Below the pieces are notes generated by a model. It saw only the letters and a list, made by a program, of their open reading frames with translations, was not told where the DNA came from and searched no databases. From contig NZ_CP108143.1 in NCBI RefSeq assembly GCF_036206005.1, positions 992,001 to 1,056,000 on the forward strand: DNA of 64,000 bases. The letters are read 5' to 3'. The translations under genes and the position numbers were made by a program. Source of the stretch: Streptomyces sp. NBC_00178 (GTDB lineage Bacteria > Actinomycetota > Actinomycetes > Streptomycetales > Streptomycetaceae). Every line of letters starts with the position of its first letter. The stretch's first letter is position 1. Shown here in pieces: positions 54,375 to 63,805 of this stretch.

Positions 54375-54555
54375 GCGGACGCCGAGTCCTGCCGCTGTCC
54401 GGATGCCTGGTCGACAGAAGTGGATCGGCAGGAGTGGAGGACCCGAGCACAACGGGCCGCCCGGACATCCGGACGGCCCTCGGGGTGAAGCCGCCTTGCG
54501 CGGCCGGGCAACTTCGCCAGCCCGAACCCGACAGGTCATCCTTCACAGGCGGCTG
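54375..54555 (+). ncRNA. Probable ydaO (cyclic di-AMP) riboswitch
   Basis: The leader of the NlpC/P60 gene contains the conserved blocks of actinobacterial ydaO elements in order. These are CGGCAGGAGTGGAGGACCC (54426-54444), GGGGTGAAG (54482-54490) and CCCGAACCCGACAGGTCATC (54521-54540), followed by an AGGCGGCTGAC block. TCCTGCCG at 54388 pairs with CGGCAGGA at 54427. In actinobacteria this class precedes rpf and NlpC/P60 cell-wall hydrolase genes and turns them off at high c-di-AMP. Ends are approximate. Confidence 0.75.
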
Positions 54556-54569
54556 ACGAAGGGTTGCGC

Positions 54570-55040
54570 ATGACTGCGCAGGTTCATGTCCCGTCTCTGT
54601 TCGCCCGGGTCGGCACGGCCTCGGTTCTCACGTTCGCCGTAGGCACCACGATGCTGGCGCCCGGTTTCGTCGAGGACGCCGAGGCCGCGAGCCATTCGAC
54701 GAGGGCTCTCGACATCGCCGCCTCGAAGAAGGGCGCGCCCTACAGATACGGCGCCACAGGCCCGCACCGGTTCGACTGCTCCGGGCTGACGCTCTACTCG
54801 TATCGGAAAGCGGGCAAGAAACTTCCCCGCACGGCGCAGCAGCAGTACAACAAGACCCGCCATATCTCCAGGTCGCAGCGGAAACGCGGCGACCTGGTCT
54901 TCTTTCACTCGGGGCGCGGTGTCTACCACGTCGGGATCTACGCCGGAAGCGGCCGGATCTGGCACTCCCCGAAGACCGGGGCGGTGGTCCGGCTGGAGAA
55001 GATCTGGTCGAACAGCGTCTGGTACGGGAGGGTCCGCTGA
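54570..55040 (+). CDS. Secreted NlpC/P60 cell-wall endopeptidase
   Basis: ATG 54570 with AAGGG upstream; 156 residues. A signal-peptide-like N-terminus (VLTFAVGTTMLAPGF ... AEA) precedes one NlpC/P60 domain with Cys70 (FDCSGLTLY) and His120 (YHVGIYAGSG). It cleaves peptidoglycan stem peptides outside the membrane. It has no substrate-binding LysM or SH3 domain. Expression is likely governed by the ydaO riboswitch. Confidence 0.92.
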   Translation: MTAQVHVPSLFARVGTASVLTFAVGTTMLAPGFVEDAEAASHSTRALDIAASKKGAPYRYGATGPHRFDCSGLTLYSYRKAGKKLPRTAQQQYNKTRHISRSQRKRGDLVFFHSGRGVYHVGIYAGSGRIWHSPKTGAVVRLEKIWSNSVWYGRVR

Positions 55041-55084
55041 CCCCTTCGTCCGCCCGACGCCTTCGGCACCACTTCCCACCGTGA

Positions 55085-55726
55085 TCAGTGCAGCAGGGGC
55101 CCGGTCACCAGCACGAGTCCCAGCGCGGTGAGCGCCGTGCCGCTGCCGCCCTCGATGGCGCGGGCGGTACGCGGCCGGCGCAGCCACCTGCCGAGACGGT
55201 CCACGAGCAGCGCCACGGCCGGGAACCAGACGAGCGCGAGCAGCACGACCACCGAGGCGAGCAGCAGCGTCCTCGGCAGGGGCGCCTGGCCGTCGGGGAC
55301 GAACTGCGGCAGCAGGCTGAGGAAGAGCACGGGCGCCTTCGGGTTCAGCGCGTTGGTCAGGAAACCCTGGCGCAGCGAGCGTCCCGGGCCCGGCGCCGTC
55401 CCGCCCCGGCCCGCCTCCTCCGTGCCCGGAGCCGAGGCGGGCCGCTTACGCATCGCCCGGAGTCCGCTGAGGCCCAGGTAGAGCACGTACGCCCCGCCGA
55501 GCAACTGGACGGTGCGGAAGAGAACGGGCGTCGCCACGAGCACGGCGGCGAGCCCGGCCACCGCCAGCGCGGTGTGCACGAGCAGCCCTCCGGCGACTCC
55601 GACCGCGGTGGCGAGGCCGGAGCGGCGGGATGCCAGGGCGTTGCGTACGACCACGGTGAAGTCCGCGCCGGGCAGCGCGACCATGCCTGCCGCCACGGCG
55701 ACGAAGGCCAGAAGTTGTGCGTCCAT
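55085..55726 (-). CDS. LysE/RhtB-family amino-acid exporter
   Basis: ATG 55726; 213 residues, six membrane helices. The family motif near the N-terminus (AVAAGMVALPGADFTVVVRN) corresponds to the GPGPD-type motif of LysE/RhtB. NALNPKAPVLFLSLLPQFV is the second conserved block. It is divergent from a LysR gene, the classic LysE-LysG arrangement. The exported amino acid is unknown. Confidence 0.9.
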   Translation of the reverse strand: MDAQLLAFVAVAAGMVALPGADFTVVVRNALASRRSGLATAVGVAGGLLVHTALAVAGLAAVLVATPVLFRTVQLLGGAYVLYLGLSGLRAMRKRPASAPGTEEAGRGGTAPGPGRSLRQGFLTNALNPKAPVLFLSLLPQFVPDGQAPLPRTLLLASVVVLLALVWFPAVALLVDRLGRWLRRPRTARAIEGGSGTALTALGLVLVTGPLLH

Positions 55727-55798
55727 GGAGACACTCTGACCCGTGGGAGCCTTTAGCGTGTACTTGCAATCTTCTGGGTCTGCCAAAAGGAATGCTTC

Positions 55799-56713
55799 AT
55801 GTACGACCCCGTCAGGCTGGCCGCACTGGTGGCGGTGGCCGAGGCCGGATCGATCACCCGGGCCGCCGCCCGGCTGGGCTACACGGCGCCGGCGCTCTCC
55901 CAGCAGCTGGCCAAGCTGGAGAGGGAGGCGGGCGCCGCCCTCCTCGTCCGGCACCACCGCGGGGCACGGCTGACCGCCGCCGGCGAGCTGCTGGCCGGCC
56001 GGGCCAGGCGCGTCCTCGACGAGATGGACCAGGCACGGCACGAGCTGGCCCGGCTCACGGGACTGTCGGGCGGCAGACTGCGGGTGGGCACCTTCGTGAC
56101 GGCCGGAATCCACCTGCTGCCGCCGGTCCTGACCGCCTTCCGGCGCGCCCACCCGGATGTGGAGCTGGCGGTCACGGACTACGAGCCTCCCGCGGGTGTG
56201 GCCGCCGTGGCGGCGGGCGACGTGGACCTGGCACTGACCCACGCGTACGAACCCGCTGCCGCGGCGCCCCTGCCGGCCGGGGTGTCGGCCGATGCGCTGC
56301 TCGTCGAGGACCTGGTGCTCGTCACCGCGCCGGGGCAGATGCTGTCCGGGAGCAGCGGCCCGCTTCCCCTGGCCGATCTGGCGGGTCGCCCGCTGATCAG
56401 CAGCGCGCCGCTGCATCCGCCCCGCCGCGGGGTGGAACGCGCGCTGGCCGAGGCGGGTGCGACCCCTGCGGTCGTGTGCGAGTCACCGGGGTACGCACTC
56501 GTCTGCGCGCTGGTCAGCGCCGGCCTCGGTGTCGCCGTGGTACCCGAGATGGTCGCGGCCATGTCCCCGGCGCCGCTGGCCGTCCGACGGCTGGAGCAGG
56601 CAGGGTTCCGCCGGACGATCTCGGTGGTCCACCGGGGCCGGGAGAACACGGCGGCCGCCGCCACGCTGCTGGCACTGCTGCGGAGTGGTTTCGGCCGGGC
56701 AGGCGCGCCGTGA
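55799..56713 (+). CDS. LysR-family transcriptional regulator
   Basis: 304 residues. N-terminal HTH (LAALVAVAEAGSITRAAARL, GYTAPALSQQLAKLEREAG) and the periplasmic-binding-protein-like ligand domain. It is divergent from lysE with 72 bases between the starts, so it likely activates the exporter when the amino acid accumulates. Confidence 0.93.
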   Translation: MYDPVRLAALVAVAEAGSITRAAARLGYTAPALSQQLAKLEREAGAALLVRHHRGARLTAAGELLAGRARRVLDEMDQARHELARLTGLSGGRLRVGTFVTAGIHLLPPVLTAFRRAHPDVELAVTDYEPPAGVAAVAAGDVDLALTHAYEPAAAAPLPAGVSADALLVEDLVLVTAPGQMLSGSSGPLPLADLAGRPLISSAPLHPPRRGVERALAEAGATPAVVCESPGYALVCALVSAGLGVAVVPEMVAAMSPAPLAVRRLEQAGFRRTISVVHRGRENTAAAATLLALLRSGFGRAGAP

Positions 56714-56720
56714 GTCTGTG

Positions 56721-57152
56721 TCAGGCCTGCGCGGGGACGGGCCAGGGCAGGACGATCGAGACGGTCTTGCCCCCGTCGGGGGTGGGGATGACGCTGAGTC
56801 TCCCCCCGCACTCCTTCGTGAGGGAGCGGATGATCACCATGCCACGGCCGTTGTCCTGGCGGACGGCCGCGGGCAGCTTCTGCGGCCAGCGGGGGTGGCT
56901 GTCCGTCACACCCAGGTAGAACTCCTCGTCCCGGTCGAGCCGGAGGTCGACGGTGAAGGTGGGTGACAGTCCGAAGGTGTGCTGGACGGCGTTGGTGGTG
57001 AGTTCCGAGACGATCAGCCTTACCGCGTCGGCCAGTTCGCCGCCTTCGGCGAGGCCCCACTCGGTGAGTACCCGCGCGACGTAACCGCGGGCGGCGGACA
57101 CCGAGGCCGGGTCGCTCGGCAAGGTGACGGTCGCTTCCTGATGGTCTGCCAT
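56721..57152 (-). CDS. RsbW-like ATP-binding protein (HATPase)
   Basis: ATG 57152; 143 residues. The GHKL fold is recognisable: N-box VSELTTNAVQHTFG, G1-type VTDSHPRWPQ and G2 DNGRGMVIIRSL. It belongs to the anti-sigma/serine kinase-like regulators abundant in Streptomyces. It is divergent from the HTH-DUF5753 gene, with which such ATPases commonly form a three-gene WhiJ-type locus. Confidence 0.88.
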   Translation of the reverse strand: MADHQEATVTLPSDPASVSAARGYVARVLTEWGLAEGGELADAVRLIVSELTTNAVQHTFGLSPTFTVDLRLDRDEEFYLGVTDSHPRWPQKLPAAVRQDNGRGMVIIRSLTKECGGRLSVIPTPDGGKTVSIVLPWPVPAQA

Positions 57153-57382
57153 GGCGTCGCCGTCCCTTCCCGCCCCGACCGTTCCGCAACCGGTCCGGAA
57201 TGTGGTTCGCGTCAGACTGCCATCTCCCGGGCCGTCCGTACCTGCGATCCACCAAGATATGCATATATCTGTCGCCCATTCCGGTGAACCATGCCCCGGG
57301 AACCGTGACCGGGCGCCACACTGGCCACTTTCCGAGCCGCCCCGGACGGGGTCGGCTCTCCGTACAACGGAGGGAGGCCGCC

Positions 57383-58345
57383 GTGCGCAACGGCCCGGTC
57401 GTACGCCGCCGCAAACTCGGCGAAGAGCTGCGCGGTCTGCGTCACACATCCGGACTCACGAGCCGGGAAGCCGCGGGCATGCTCGGCTGGCACCAGTCGA
57501 AGGTGAGCCGGATCGAGACGGGCGCGAGCGGGGTGTCCCCCGACGACGTGACGCGGTTACTGGACGTCTACGGCGTGGACGACGGGCAGTTGCGCTCCCT
57601 GCTCCAGACGCTCGCCGGATCCGCGGGCGGGGGCGGAAGCGGCTGGTGGCACGCCTATCGGGGCCTCATTCCGCCGCAGTACCGTGACTTCATCAGTCTC
57701 GAGTCGCAGGCGGAGGCCGCACGCACACTTGAGACATCGGTGGTGCCGGGGCTCCTCCAGACCGCCGACTACGCGCGAGCCGTGACCCTCTCCACCCTGG
57801 ACGGCCTGCCCCCCTCGGCTCTCGACTCCCTGGTGGAGGTCAGGCTCGCCCGGCAGAGCGTCCTCCACACGCCCGGACCACTGCGCCTCAGCGTGGTGCT
57901 CGACGAGGCGGTCCTCAGGCGCCAGGTCGGGGGCGCCAGGGTGATGCGGGAACAGCTGCGGCACCTGCTGCGGGCCGCCCGGCTTCCGCACGTGACCCTG
58001 CAGTTGCTGCCCTTCGAGGCGGGAGGGTACGTCGGCCTCACCGGACCCTTCGTTATCTTCTCCTTTCCGAGCACATCTGATCTGGATGTGGTCGTTCTTG
58101 ACCACTTGACGAGTAGCCTCTATCTGGAGCGGAGAGAAGACCTCGAGGCGTACAGCTCGGCCTTCCGCACGATGCAGGCCCACGCGCTGTCGCCGGAGCG
58201 TTCGCTGGACCTCATCGCCGCGCTGGCCGGCGACGGTGAGACGGAACCTTCAGACTGCCCGAGGGGGGCACGATGTCCGACCGTCCCGCACAGCTCACCA
58301 CGTCCGCGACCGAGTGGCGGCGCAGCAGCCGCAGCACCGGAATGA
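57383..58345 (+). CDS. WhiJ-like HTH protein with DUF5753 and a TTA codon
   Basis: GTG 57383 after GGAGGGAGG; 320 residues. N-terminal XRE HTH (LGEELRGLRHTSGLTSREAA, WHQSKVSRIETGASG) and DUF5753 (LESQAEAARTLETSVVPGLL, QTADYARAV, VTLQLLPFEAGGYVGLTGPF). Codon 59 (57557-57559) is TTA, so synthesis should depend on bldA tRNA and be late in growth. The C-terminal tail, rich in Pro/Arg/Ala, overlaps the DUF397 gene by 73 bases. Confidence 0.92.
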   Translation: MRNGPVVRRRKLGEELRGLRHTSGLTSREAAGMLGWHQSKVSRIETGASGVSPDDVTRLLDVYGVDDGQLRSLLQTLAGSAGGGGSGWWHAYRGLIPPQYRDFISLESQAEAARTLETSVVPGLLQTADYARAVTLSTLDGLPPSALDSLVEVRLARQSVLHTPGPLRLSVVLDEAVLRRQVGGARVMREQLRHLLRAARLPHVTLQLLPFEAGGYVGLTGPFVIFSFPSTSDLDVVVLDHLTSSLYLERREDLEAYSSAFRTMQAHALSPERSLDLIAALAGDGETEPSDCPRGARCPTVPHSSPRPRPSGGAAAAAPE

Positions 58346-58503
58346 ACAACTGCGTGGAAACCGCGCTCGTCGCCCCCGGCAGACTCGCCGTCCGGGACTC
58401 CAAGGACACGTCACGTGCGCACCTGAGCCTCTCAGGTGCGGCCTGGGCGGCCTTCGTGACCTCGCTGCGCGGCCCCGACGGCCGCCCAGGAGGCCTCAGC
58501 TGA
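58273..58503 (+). CDS. DUF397 (BldB/WhiJ-partner-like) small protein
   Basis: 76 residues, with WRRSSRSTGMNNCVETAL and VRDSKDTSRAHLSLSGAAW AAF, the DUF397 pattern. It begins inside the HTH gene's tail and ends eight bases into bioF. In WhiJ-type loci the DUF397 protein is thought to counteract the HTH repressor. Confidence 0.92.
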   Translation: MSDRPAQLTTSATEWRRSSRSTGMNNCVETALVAPGRLAVRDSKDTSRAHLSLSGAAWAAFVTSLRGPDGRPGGLS

Positions 58504-59644
58504 CCTGCGGGGGCGCCGATCCGGCGATCGTGGCCACCGCGAAGCCGATCTGCTCCGCCGTGAGGTCGGCCCGGGCCGTCAGCCGCAGGCGCGAGATGCC
58601 GTCGGGCACCGAAGGAGGCCGGAAGCACCCGACCGCGAGTCCCGCGGCGCGGCAGTCGGCGGCCCAGCGCACCGCCGACTCCGCCGACGGTGCGCGGACC
58701 GAGACGACGGCGGCGTCCGGGCGTACGGCGGTGAGTCCGGCGGCGGTCAGCAGGCCGTGCAGTTCGGCGGCCACTTCCCTCGCCCTCGCGGCACGCTCCG
58801 GCTCACGGCGGAGCAGCCGCAGGGCGCCGGAGGCCGCGCCGGCCGCCGCCGGGGCGAGGCCCGTGTCGAAGATGAACGTCCGGGCGGAGTTGACCAGATG
58901 GGCGATGACCCCAGCCGGCCCGAGCACCGCTCCGCCCTGGCTCCCGAGCGACTTCGAGAGGGTGAGCGTGGCGACGATCCCTTCCCCGCCCGCGAGTCCC
59001 GCGGCGGCGAGGGCGCCGCGCCCACCGTCCCCCAGCACGCCGAGACCGTGTGCGTCGTCCACCAGGAGGGCCGCGCCCGCCTCCCTGCAGGCATCGGCGA
59101 GCGGCACCAGCGGAGCCGCGTCGCCGTCCACCGAGAAGACGGAGTCGGTGACGGCCACCGCCCGTCCGCCGTGCGTCAGGAGCGCCTTCCGCGCCGCCTC
59201 GGGGTCCGCGTGCGGCACGACCGCCGTGGCCGCACGGGAGAGCCGGCAGCCGTCGACGATCGAGGCGTGGTTGCCCGCGTCGGACACGATCAGCGAGTCG
59301 CGCCCGGTGAGCGCGGTGAGAGCGGCGAGGTTGGCCGCGTAACCGGAGGAGAAGACCAGGGCGGCCTCGAACCCGCAGAATTCGGCGAGTTCGCGTTCGA
59401 GCCGGGTGTGCAGCGTGGTGGTCCCGGTGACCAGTCGCGAACCGGTGGCACCCGCACCCCATTCGCGCGCGGCCTCGGCGGCGGCGGACGTGACCTCGGG
59501 ATGCCTGGTCAGCCCCAGGTAGTCGTTGCTCGCGAGATCCAGCAGATCCGTCCGTGACGCGCGGGGGCGCAGGGTCCGGACGAGTCCGGCATCGGCACGG
59601 CGGCGGGCCTCGTCGTCGATCCAGTCGAACGGGGCGTAGGACAT
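58496..59644 (-). CDS. bioF: 8-amino-7-oxononanoate synthase
   Basis: 382 residues from ATG 59644. An alpha-oxoamine synthase fold with PLP lysine in [11 protein letters not shown], substrate loops [22 protein letters not shown] and [12 protein letters not shown]. It condenses pimeloyl thioester and L-alanine, the first dedicated ring step of biotin synthesis. It is divergent from bioBAD, so the 142-base gap is a shared control region. Confidence 0.96.
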   Translation of the reverse strand: MSYAPFDWIDDEARRRADAGLVRTLRPRASRTDLLDLASNDYLGLTRHPEVTSAAAEAAREWGAGATGSRLVTGTTTLHTRLERELAEFCGFEAALVFSSGYAANLAALTALTGRDSLIVSDAGNHASIVDGCRLSRAATAVVPHADPEAARKALLTHGGRAVAVTDSVFSVDGDAAPLVPLADACREAGAALLVDDAHGLGVLGDGGRGALAAAGLAGGEGIVATLTLSKSLGSQGGAVLGPAGVIAHLVNSARTFIFDTGLAPAAAGAASGALRLLRREPERAARAREVAAELHGLLTAAGLTAVRPDAAVVSVRAPSAESAVRWAADCRAAGLAVGCFRPPSVPDGISRLRLTARADLTAEQIGFAVATIAGSAPPQVS

Positions 59645-59657
59645 GAGCGGGTCCCTT

Positions 59658-59670
59658 TGTAGGCAGTTCA
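59658..59670. promoter_or_regulatory. Possible BioQ-like half-palindrome
   Basis: TGTAGGCAGTTCA in the bioF-bioB intergenic region resembles TGAAC-N3-GTTCA, the actinobacterial BioQ site, in only one half. It could be a degenerate site or chance. Confidence 0.2.
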
Positions 59671-59786
59671 CAGACCCTAGCCCGGGGCGCAACAGGCCAG
59701 GGTGTGGCAATACACACAGCATCGTCCGCCGGTCCTGTCCGGTTCCTCCTTGGCCGGAGGCGGTGTCGTACGCCAGGATCGACGCC

Positions 59787-60950
59787 ATGGACCTGCTGAA
59801 CACGCTGGTGGACAAGGGGCTGCGGCGCGAACTGCCGACCCGTGACGAAGCGCTCGCCGTACTGGCGACCTCCGACGACGAACTGCTCGATGTGGTGGCC
59901 GCGGCCGGAAAGGTGCGCCGCCAGTGGTTCGGCAGGCGCGTCAAGCTCAACTATCTGGTCAACCTGAAGTCGGGACTCTGCCCGGAGGACTGCTCCTACT
60001 GCTCGCAGCGTCTCGGCTCCAAGGCCGAGATCCTCAAGTACACCTGGATCAAGCCGGACGAGGCGGAGAAGGCCGCCGCCGCGGGCGTGGCCGGCGGCGC
60101 CAAGCGCGTATGCCTGGTGGCGAGCGGCAGGGGCCCCACCGACCGGGACGTCGACCGGGTGTCGAAGACGATCGAGGCGATCAAGGGACAGCACGAGGAC
60201 GTCGAGGTGTGTGCCTGCCTCGGCCTCCTGTCCGAGGGGCAGGCCGAGCGCCTCAGGTCCGCCGGCGCGGACGCCTACAACCACAACCTCAACACGTCCG
60301 AGGCGACGTACGGGGACATCACGACCACCCACACGTACGCCGACCGGGTGGACACCGTGCAGCAGGCCCAGGCCGCCGGCCTCTCGGCGTGCTCCGGGCT
60401 GATCGCGGGCATGGGAGAGACCGACGCCGACCTCGTCGACGTCGTCTTCTCGCTCCGCGAGCTGGACCCCGACTCGGTGCCGGTCAACTTCCTGATCCCC
60501 ATGGAGGGGACCCCGCTCGCCAAGGACTGGCACCTCACTCCTCAGCGGTGCCTGCGCATCCTCGCGATGGTCAGGTTCGTGTGCCCGGACGTCGAGGTCC
60601 GGCTCGCGGGCGGCCGCGAGGTGCACCTGCGCTCGATGCAGCCGCTCGCCCTGAACCTGGTCAACTCCATCTTCCTGGGCGACTATCTGACCAGCGAGGG
60701 CCAGGCGGGCCAGACCGACCTGGACATGATCGCGGACGCCGGCTTCGAGGTGGAGGGGGCGGAGACCAGGACGCTCCCCGGACACCGGGCGGAGCCTTCC
60801 GAGGGCTGCGGTTCGCACGAGGGCGGCTGCGCGCCGTGCGGCGACGGCCCCCGGGCGGTCCCGGAGCAGACCGAGGCGCAGGCGGCGCGCACGGATCTGG
60901 TGGCGGTTCGCCGTCGCGGTGCCGGGACGGACCTCGCGCCCAATGCCTGA
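59787..60950 (+). CDS. bioB: Biotin synthase, with Cys-rich C-terminal extension
   Basis: 387 residues from ATG 59787. Radical SAM triad Cys65-x3-Cys69-x2-Cys72 (CPEDCSYC). The auxiliary-cluster ligands known from E. coli are recognisable (AKRVCLV, VCACLG, SACSGL and the Arg in EVRLAGG). After the TIM barrel it has an extra tail with [13 protein letters not shown] and then a basic end. It inserts sulfur into dethiobiotin. It overlaps bioA by eight bases. Confidence 0.96.
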   Translation: MDLLNTLVDKGLRRELPTRDEALAVLATSDDELLDVVAAAGKVRRQWFGRRVKLNYLVNLKSGLCPEDCSYCSQRLGSKAEILKYTWIKPDEAEKAAAAGVAGGAKRVCLVASGRGPTDRDVDRVSKTIEAIKGQHEDVEVCACLGLLSEGQAERLRSAGADAYNHNLNTSEATYGDITTTHTYADRVDTVQQAQAAGLSACSGLIAGMGETDADLVDVVFSLRELDPDSVPVNFLIPMEGTPLAKDWHLTPQRCLRILAMVRFVCPDVEVRLAGGREVHLRSMQPLALNLVNSIFLGDYLTSEGQAGQTDLDMIADAGFEVEGAETRTLPGHRAEPSEGCGSHEGGCAPCGDGPRAVPEQTEAQAARTDLVAVRRRGAGTDLAPNA

Positions 60951-62247
60951 CCGGTTCACCCCCGCCGAGCTCCGCGCCCTGGACCGGGCCCACGTCTGGC
61001 ACCCCTACGGGCCGATGCCCGGCCGTCAGGAACCCCTGATCGTGGAATCCGCGTCCGGGGTGCGGCTGCGGCTCGCCGAATCCGCTTACGGGCGGGACGA
61101 GTTGGTCGACGGCATGTCGTCCTGGTGGTCGGCGGTGCACGGCTACAACCACCCGGTGCTCAACGACGCGGCCCGGGGCCAGCTGGACCGGATGAGTCAT
61201 GTGATGTTCGGCGGGCTCACGCACGAGCCCGCCGTCCGGCTGGCGGCCCGGCTGGTGGAGATCACCCCGGAGCCGCTGCAGCACGTCTTCCTCGCCGACT
61301 CCGGCTCGGTCTCGGTCGAGGTCGCGGTGAAGATGTGTCTGCAGTACTGGCGCTCGGCGGGCCGGCCGGCCAAGCACCGGCTGCTGACCTGGCGCGGCGG
61401 GTACCACGGGGACACCTGGCAGCCGATGTCGGTCTGCGATCCCGAGGGCGGGATGCACGACCTCTGGTCGGGCGCGCTCCCCCGGCAGGTCTTCGCGGAC
61501 GCGCCTCCCGACGGCTTCGCGGCGGGACCCGACGAGGCGTACGTACGGCACCTGAACGACCTGATCGCCGCACACAGCGACGAACTGGCCGCGGTGATCG
61601 TGGAGCCGGTGGTGCAGGGAGCGGGCGGGATGCGCTTCCACTCGCCGGCCTATCTGCGGGCGCTCCGCGAGGCGTGCGACGCCCACGACGTGCTTCTGGT
61701 CTTCGACGAGATCGCGACCGGTTTCGGGCGGACGGGAGAGCTCTTCGCGGCCGGGCACGCGGGGGTTTCGCCGGACGTGATGTGCGTCGGCAAGGCGCTG
61801 ACCGGGGGCTATCTGACGCTGGCGGCGACCCTGTGCACCGCGCGCGTGGCGGAGGGCATCTCACGCGGGGAGGTGCCCGTGCTGGCCCACGGGCCCACGT
61901 TCATGGGCAATCCGCTGGCCGCGGCCGTGGCGTGCGCGTCCGTCGACCTCCTCCTGGGCCAGGACTGGCAGGTCGAGGTGAAGCGGATCGGTGCGGGGCT
62001 CCGGGACGGTCTCGCGGAGGCCGAGGGGCTGCCGGGCGTGCGTGACGTCCGGGTACTGGGAGCCATCGGCGTCGTACAGCTCGACCACGAGGTCGACATG
62101 GCGGCCGCGACGCGGGCCGCGGTCCGCGAGGGCGTGTGGCTGCGGCCGTTCCGGGACCTCGTGTACACGATGCCGCCCTACGTGACCGGGGACGACGACG
62201 TGGCGAGAATCAGCCGGGCCGTGTGCGCGGCGGCGAAGGAGGGCTGA
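60943..62247 (+). CDS. bioA: Adenosylmethionine-8-amino-7-oxononanoate transaminase
   Basis: 434 residues. Class III aminotransferase: [38 protein letters not shown] and PLP lysine in [11 protein letters not shown]. It transfers an amino group from SAM to KAPA to make DAPA. It overlaps bioB by eight bases and is one base from bioD. Confidence 0.96.
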   Translation: MPDRFTPAELRALDRAHVWHPYGPMPGRQEPLIVESASGVRLRLAESAYGRDELVDGMSSWWSAVHGYNHPVLNDAARGQLDRMSHVMFGGLTHEPAVRLAARLVEITPEPLQHVFLADSGSVSVEVAVKMCLQYWRSAGRPAKHRLLTWRGGYHGDTWQPMSVCDPEGGMHDLWSGALPRQVFADAPPDGFAAGPDEAYVRHLNDLIAAHSDELAAVIVEPVVQGAGGMRFHSPAYLRALREACDAHDVLLVFDEIATGFGRTGELFAAGHAGVSPDVMCVGKALTGGYLTLAATLCTARVAEGISRGEVPVLAHGPTFMGNPLAAAVACASVDLLLGQDWQVEVKRIGAGLRDGLAEAEGLPGVRDVRVLGAIGVVQLDHEVDMAAATRAAVREGVWLRPFRDLVYTMPPYVTGDDDVARISRAVCAAAKEG

Positions 62248-62248
62248 G

Positions 62249-62938
62249 ATGACGATCCTGGTGGTGACCGGAACGGGCACCGAGATCGGCAAGACGATCG
62301 TGACGGCGGCGGTGGCCGCTGCCCGCGCGGACCGGCGTGTGGCGGTCCTCAAGCCGGCCCAGACCGGCCTGGCACCGGGCGAACCGGGCGACGCTGCGGA
62401 GGTCGTACGGCTCGCGGGCGCCCATGTGACAGCCGTGGAACTGGCGCGCTTCCCCGAGCCCCTGGCCCCCGAGACGGCGGCACGGCGGGCGGGAATGGCA
62501 CCCGTGCGCCCCTTCGAGATCGCGGAGGCGGCGCAGAAGCTGGCCACGGAGCACGACCTGGTCCTCGTGGAGGGAGCGGGCGGCCTTCTCGTGCGCTACG
62601 ACGGTCAGGGGGCCACGCTCGCGGACGCCGCCCGGCTCATGGCCGCACCCGTCCTGGTCGTGGCGCAGGCCGGCCTGGGCACGCTGAACGCCACCGCGCT
62701 GACGACGGAGGCCCTGCGGACCAGGGGGCTTGCCTGCACCGGCGTGGTCGTCGGCAGCATGCCGGCCGATCCGGACCTCGCTTCGCGGTGCAACGTGGAG
62801 GACCTCCCGGTCTCGGCGGGGGTCCCGCTGCTGGGCGCGGTACCGGCCGGCGCGGGCGCTCTGGATCCGGCCGACTTCCGTGCACGCGCGGGGAGTTGGC
62901 TCGCTCCGGAACTCGGGGGGAATCGCAGGGCGGACTGA
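62249..62938 (+). CDS. bioD: Dethiobiotin synthetase
   Basis: 229 residues. P-loop [15 protein letters not shown] and [12 protein letters not shown] are the family motifs. It makes dethiobiotin from DAPA, CO2 and ATP. It is the last gene of bioBAD. Confidence 0.96.
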   Translation: MTILVVTGTGTEIGKTIVTAAVAAARADRRVAVLKPAQTGLAPGEPGDAAEVVRLAGAHVTAVELARFPEPLAPETAARRAGMAPVRPFEIAEAAQKLATEHDLVLVEGAGGLLVRYDGQGATLADAARLMAAPVLVVAQAGLGTLNATALTTEALRTRGLACTGVVVGSMPADPDLASRCNVEDLPVSAGVPLLGAVPAGAGALDPADFRARAGSWLAPELGGNRRAD

Positions 62939-63029
62939 GGGGGCTGAGCAGGCCCATACGGGGGAGAATCGGAGAAGAGGAGAGAACCAGAGAAGAGCCG
63001 CATCTCCGCGTCCTCCGAGGAGGCCTGCC

Positions 63030-63725
63030 ATGCGTCGGCGCAGTTCGAACGTCACCAAGGACGCCGTGCACCACCCGGTGTTCGCCCGCTTCTACGCACG
63101 GATGAGCGTGACCGCGGATCTGAAGGCCGGTATAGCCGACCACCGCGAGGAACTTCTCGCCGGGCTGTCGGGCCGGGTCATCGAGATCGGCGCGGGCAAC
63201 GGGCTCAACTTCGCACACTACCCCGGGGCCGTGTCCGAGGTGGTGGCGATCGAGCCCGAACGGAGTCTGCGGCGACTGGCGGCGGCAGCCGCGCGGCGCG
63301 CGGAGGTTCCGGTCGACGTGGTGCCGGGAACCGCGGAGGCCCTGCCGGTCAAGAGTGAGGCCTTCGACGCGGCCGTGGCCTCGCTGGTGCTGTGCACCGT
63401 GCGCGACCTCCCACGGGCCTTGGCGGAGATGAAGCGGGTGCTGCGGCCGGACGGCGAACTCCGGTTCTTCGAGCACACCCTGGCCTCGGGACGGACGCTG
63501 GCGACGGCGCAGCGGGTGGCGGACCGAACGGTGTGGCCCCTTCTGTTCGGTGGCTGTCACACGGCGCGGGACACCGTCGCGGCGATCGAGGAGGCCGGGT
63601 TCCGGATGGGGACGTACCGCAGATTCCGTATCCCGGAGAAGGGTGTGCAACTTCCGACCACGCCGTGCGTGATCGGGGTCGCCCGCAGGTCGGCCGTGGT
63701 CGACAGGACGGCGGAGGCGGGCTGA
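63030..63725 (+). CDS. SAM-dependent methyltransferase (class I)
   Basis: 231 residues from ATG 63030 with GAGGAGG upstream. Methyltransferase_11 pattern: motif I VIEIGAGNGLNFAHY, acidic strand VVAIEPERSL, motif II region FDAAVASLVLCTV and ELRFFEHTLASG. Similar proteins include ubiE-like and phosphatidylethanolamine methyltransferase-like enzymes. The substrate is unknown. Confidence 0.88.
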   Translation: MRRRSSNVTKDAVHHPVFARFYARMSVTADLKAGIADHREELLAGLSGRVIEIGAGNGLNFAHYPGAVSEVVAIEPERSLRRLAAAAARRAEVPVDVVPGTAEALPVKSEAFDAAVASLVLCTVRDLPRALAEMKRVLRPDGELRFFEHTLASGRTLATAQRVADRTVWPLLFGGCHTARDTVAAIEEAGFRMGTYRRFRIPEKGVQLPTTPCVIGVARRSAVVDRTAEAG

Positions 63726-63733
63726 CGGGGGCT

Positions 63734-63805
63734 GGGTGGCCGATGAGGCGGGTGGCCGATGAGGCGGGGTCAGAGGCGGGTGGCTGATGAGGCGGGGTCA
63801 GAGGC
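63734..63805. repeat. Tandem repeat after the methyltransferase gene
   Basis: A 16-base unit GGGTGGCCGATGAGGC at 63734 is followed by two 28-base units that extend it with GGGGTCAGAGGC (63750-63777 and 63778-63805, one substitution). The last unit overlaps the 3' end of the minus-strand gene. Confidence 0.75.

Noticed and set aside
59658..59670. Confident BioQ operator
   Set aside because: Only one half matches the GTTCA consensus; kept only as a low-confidence site.
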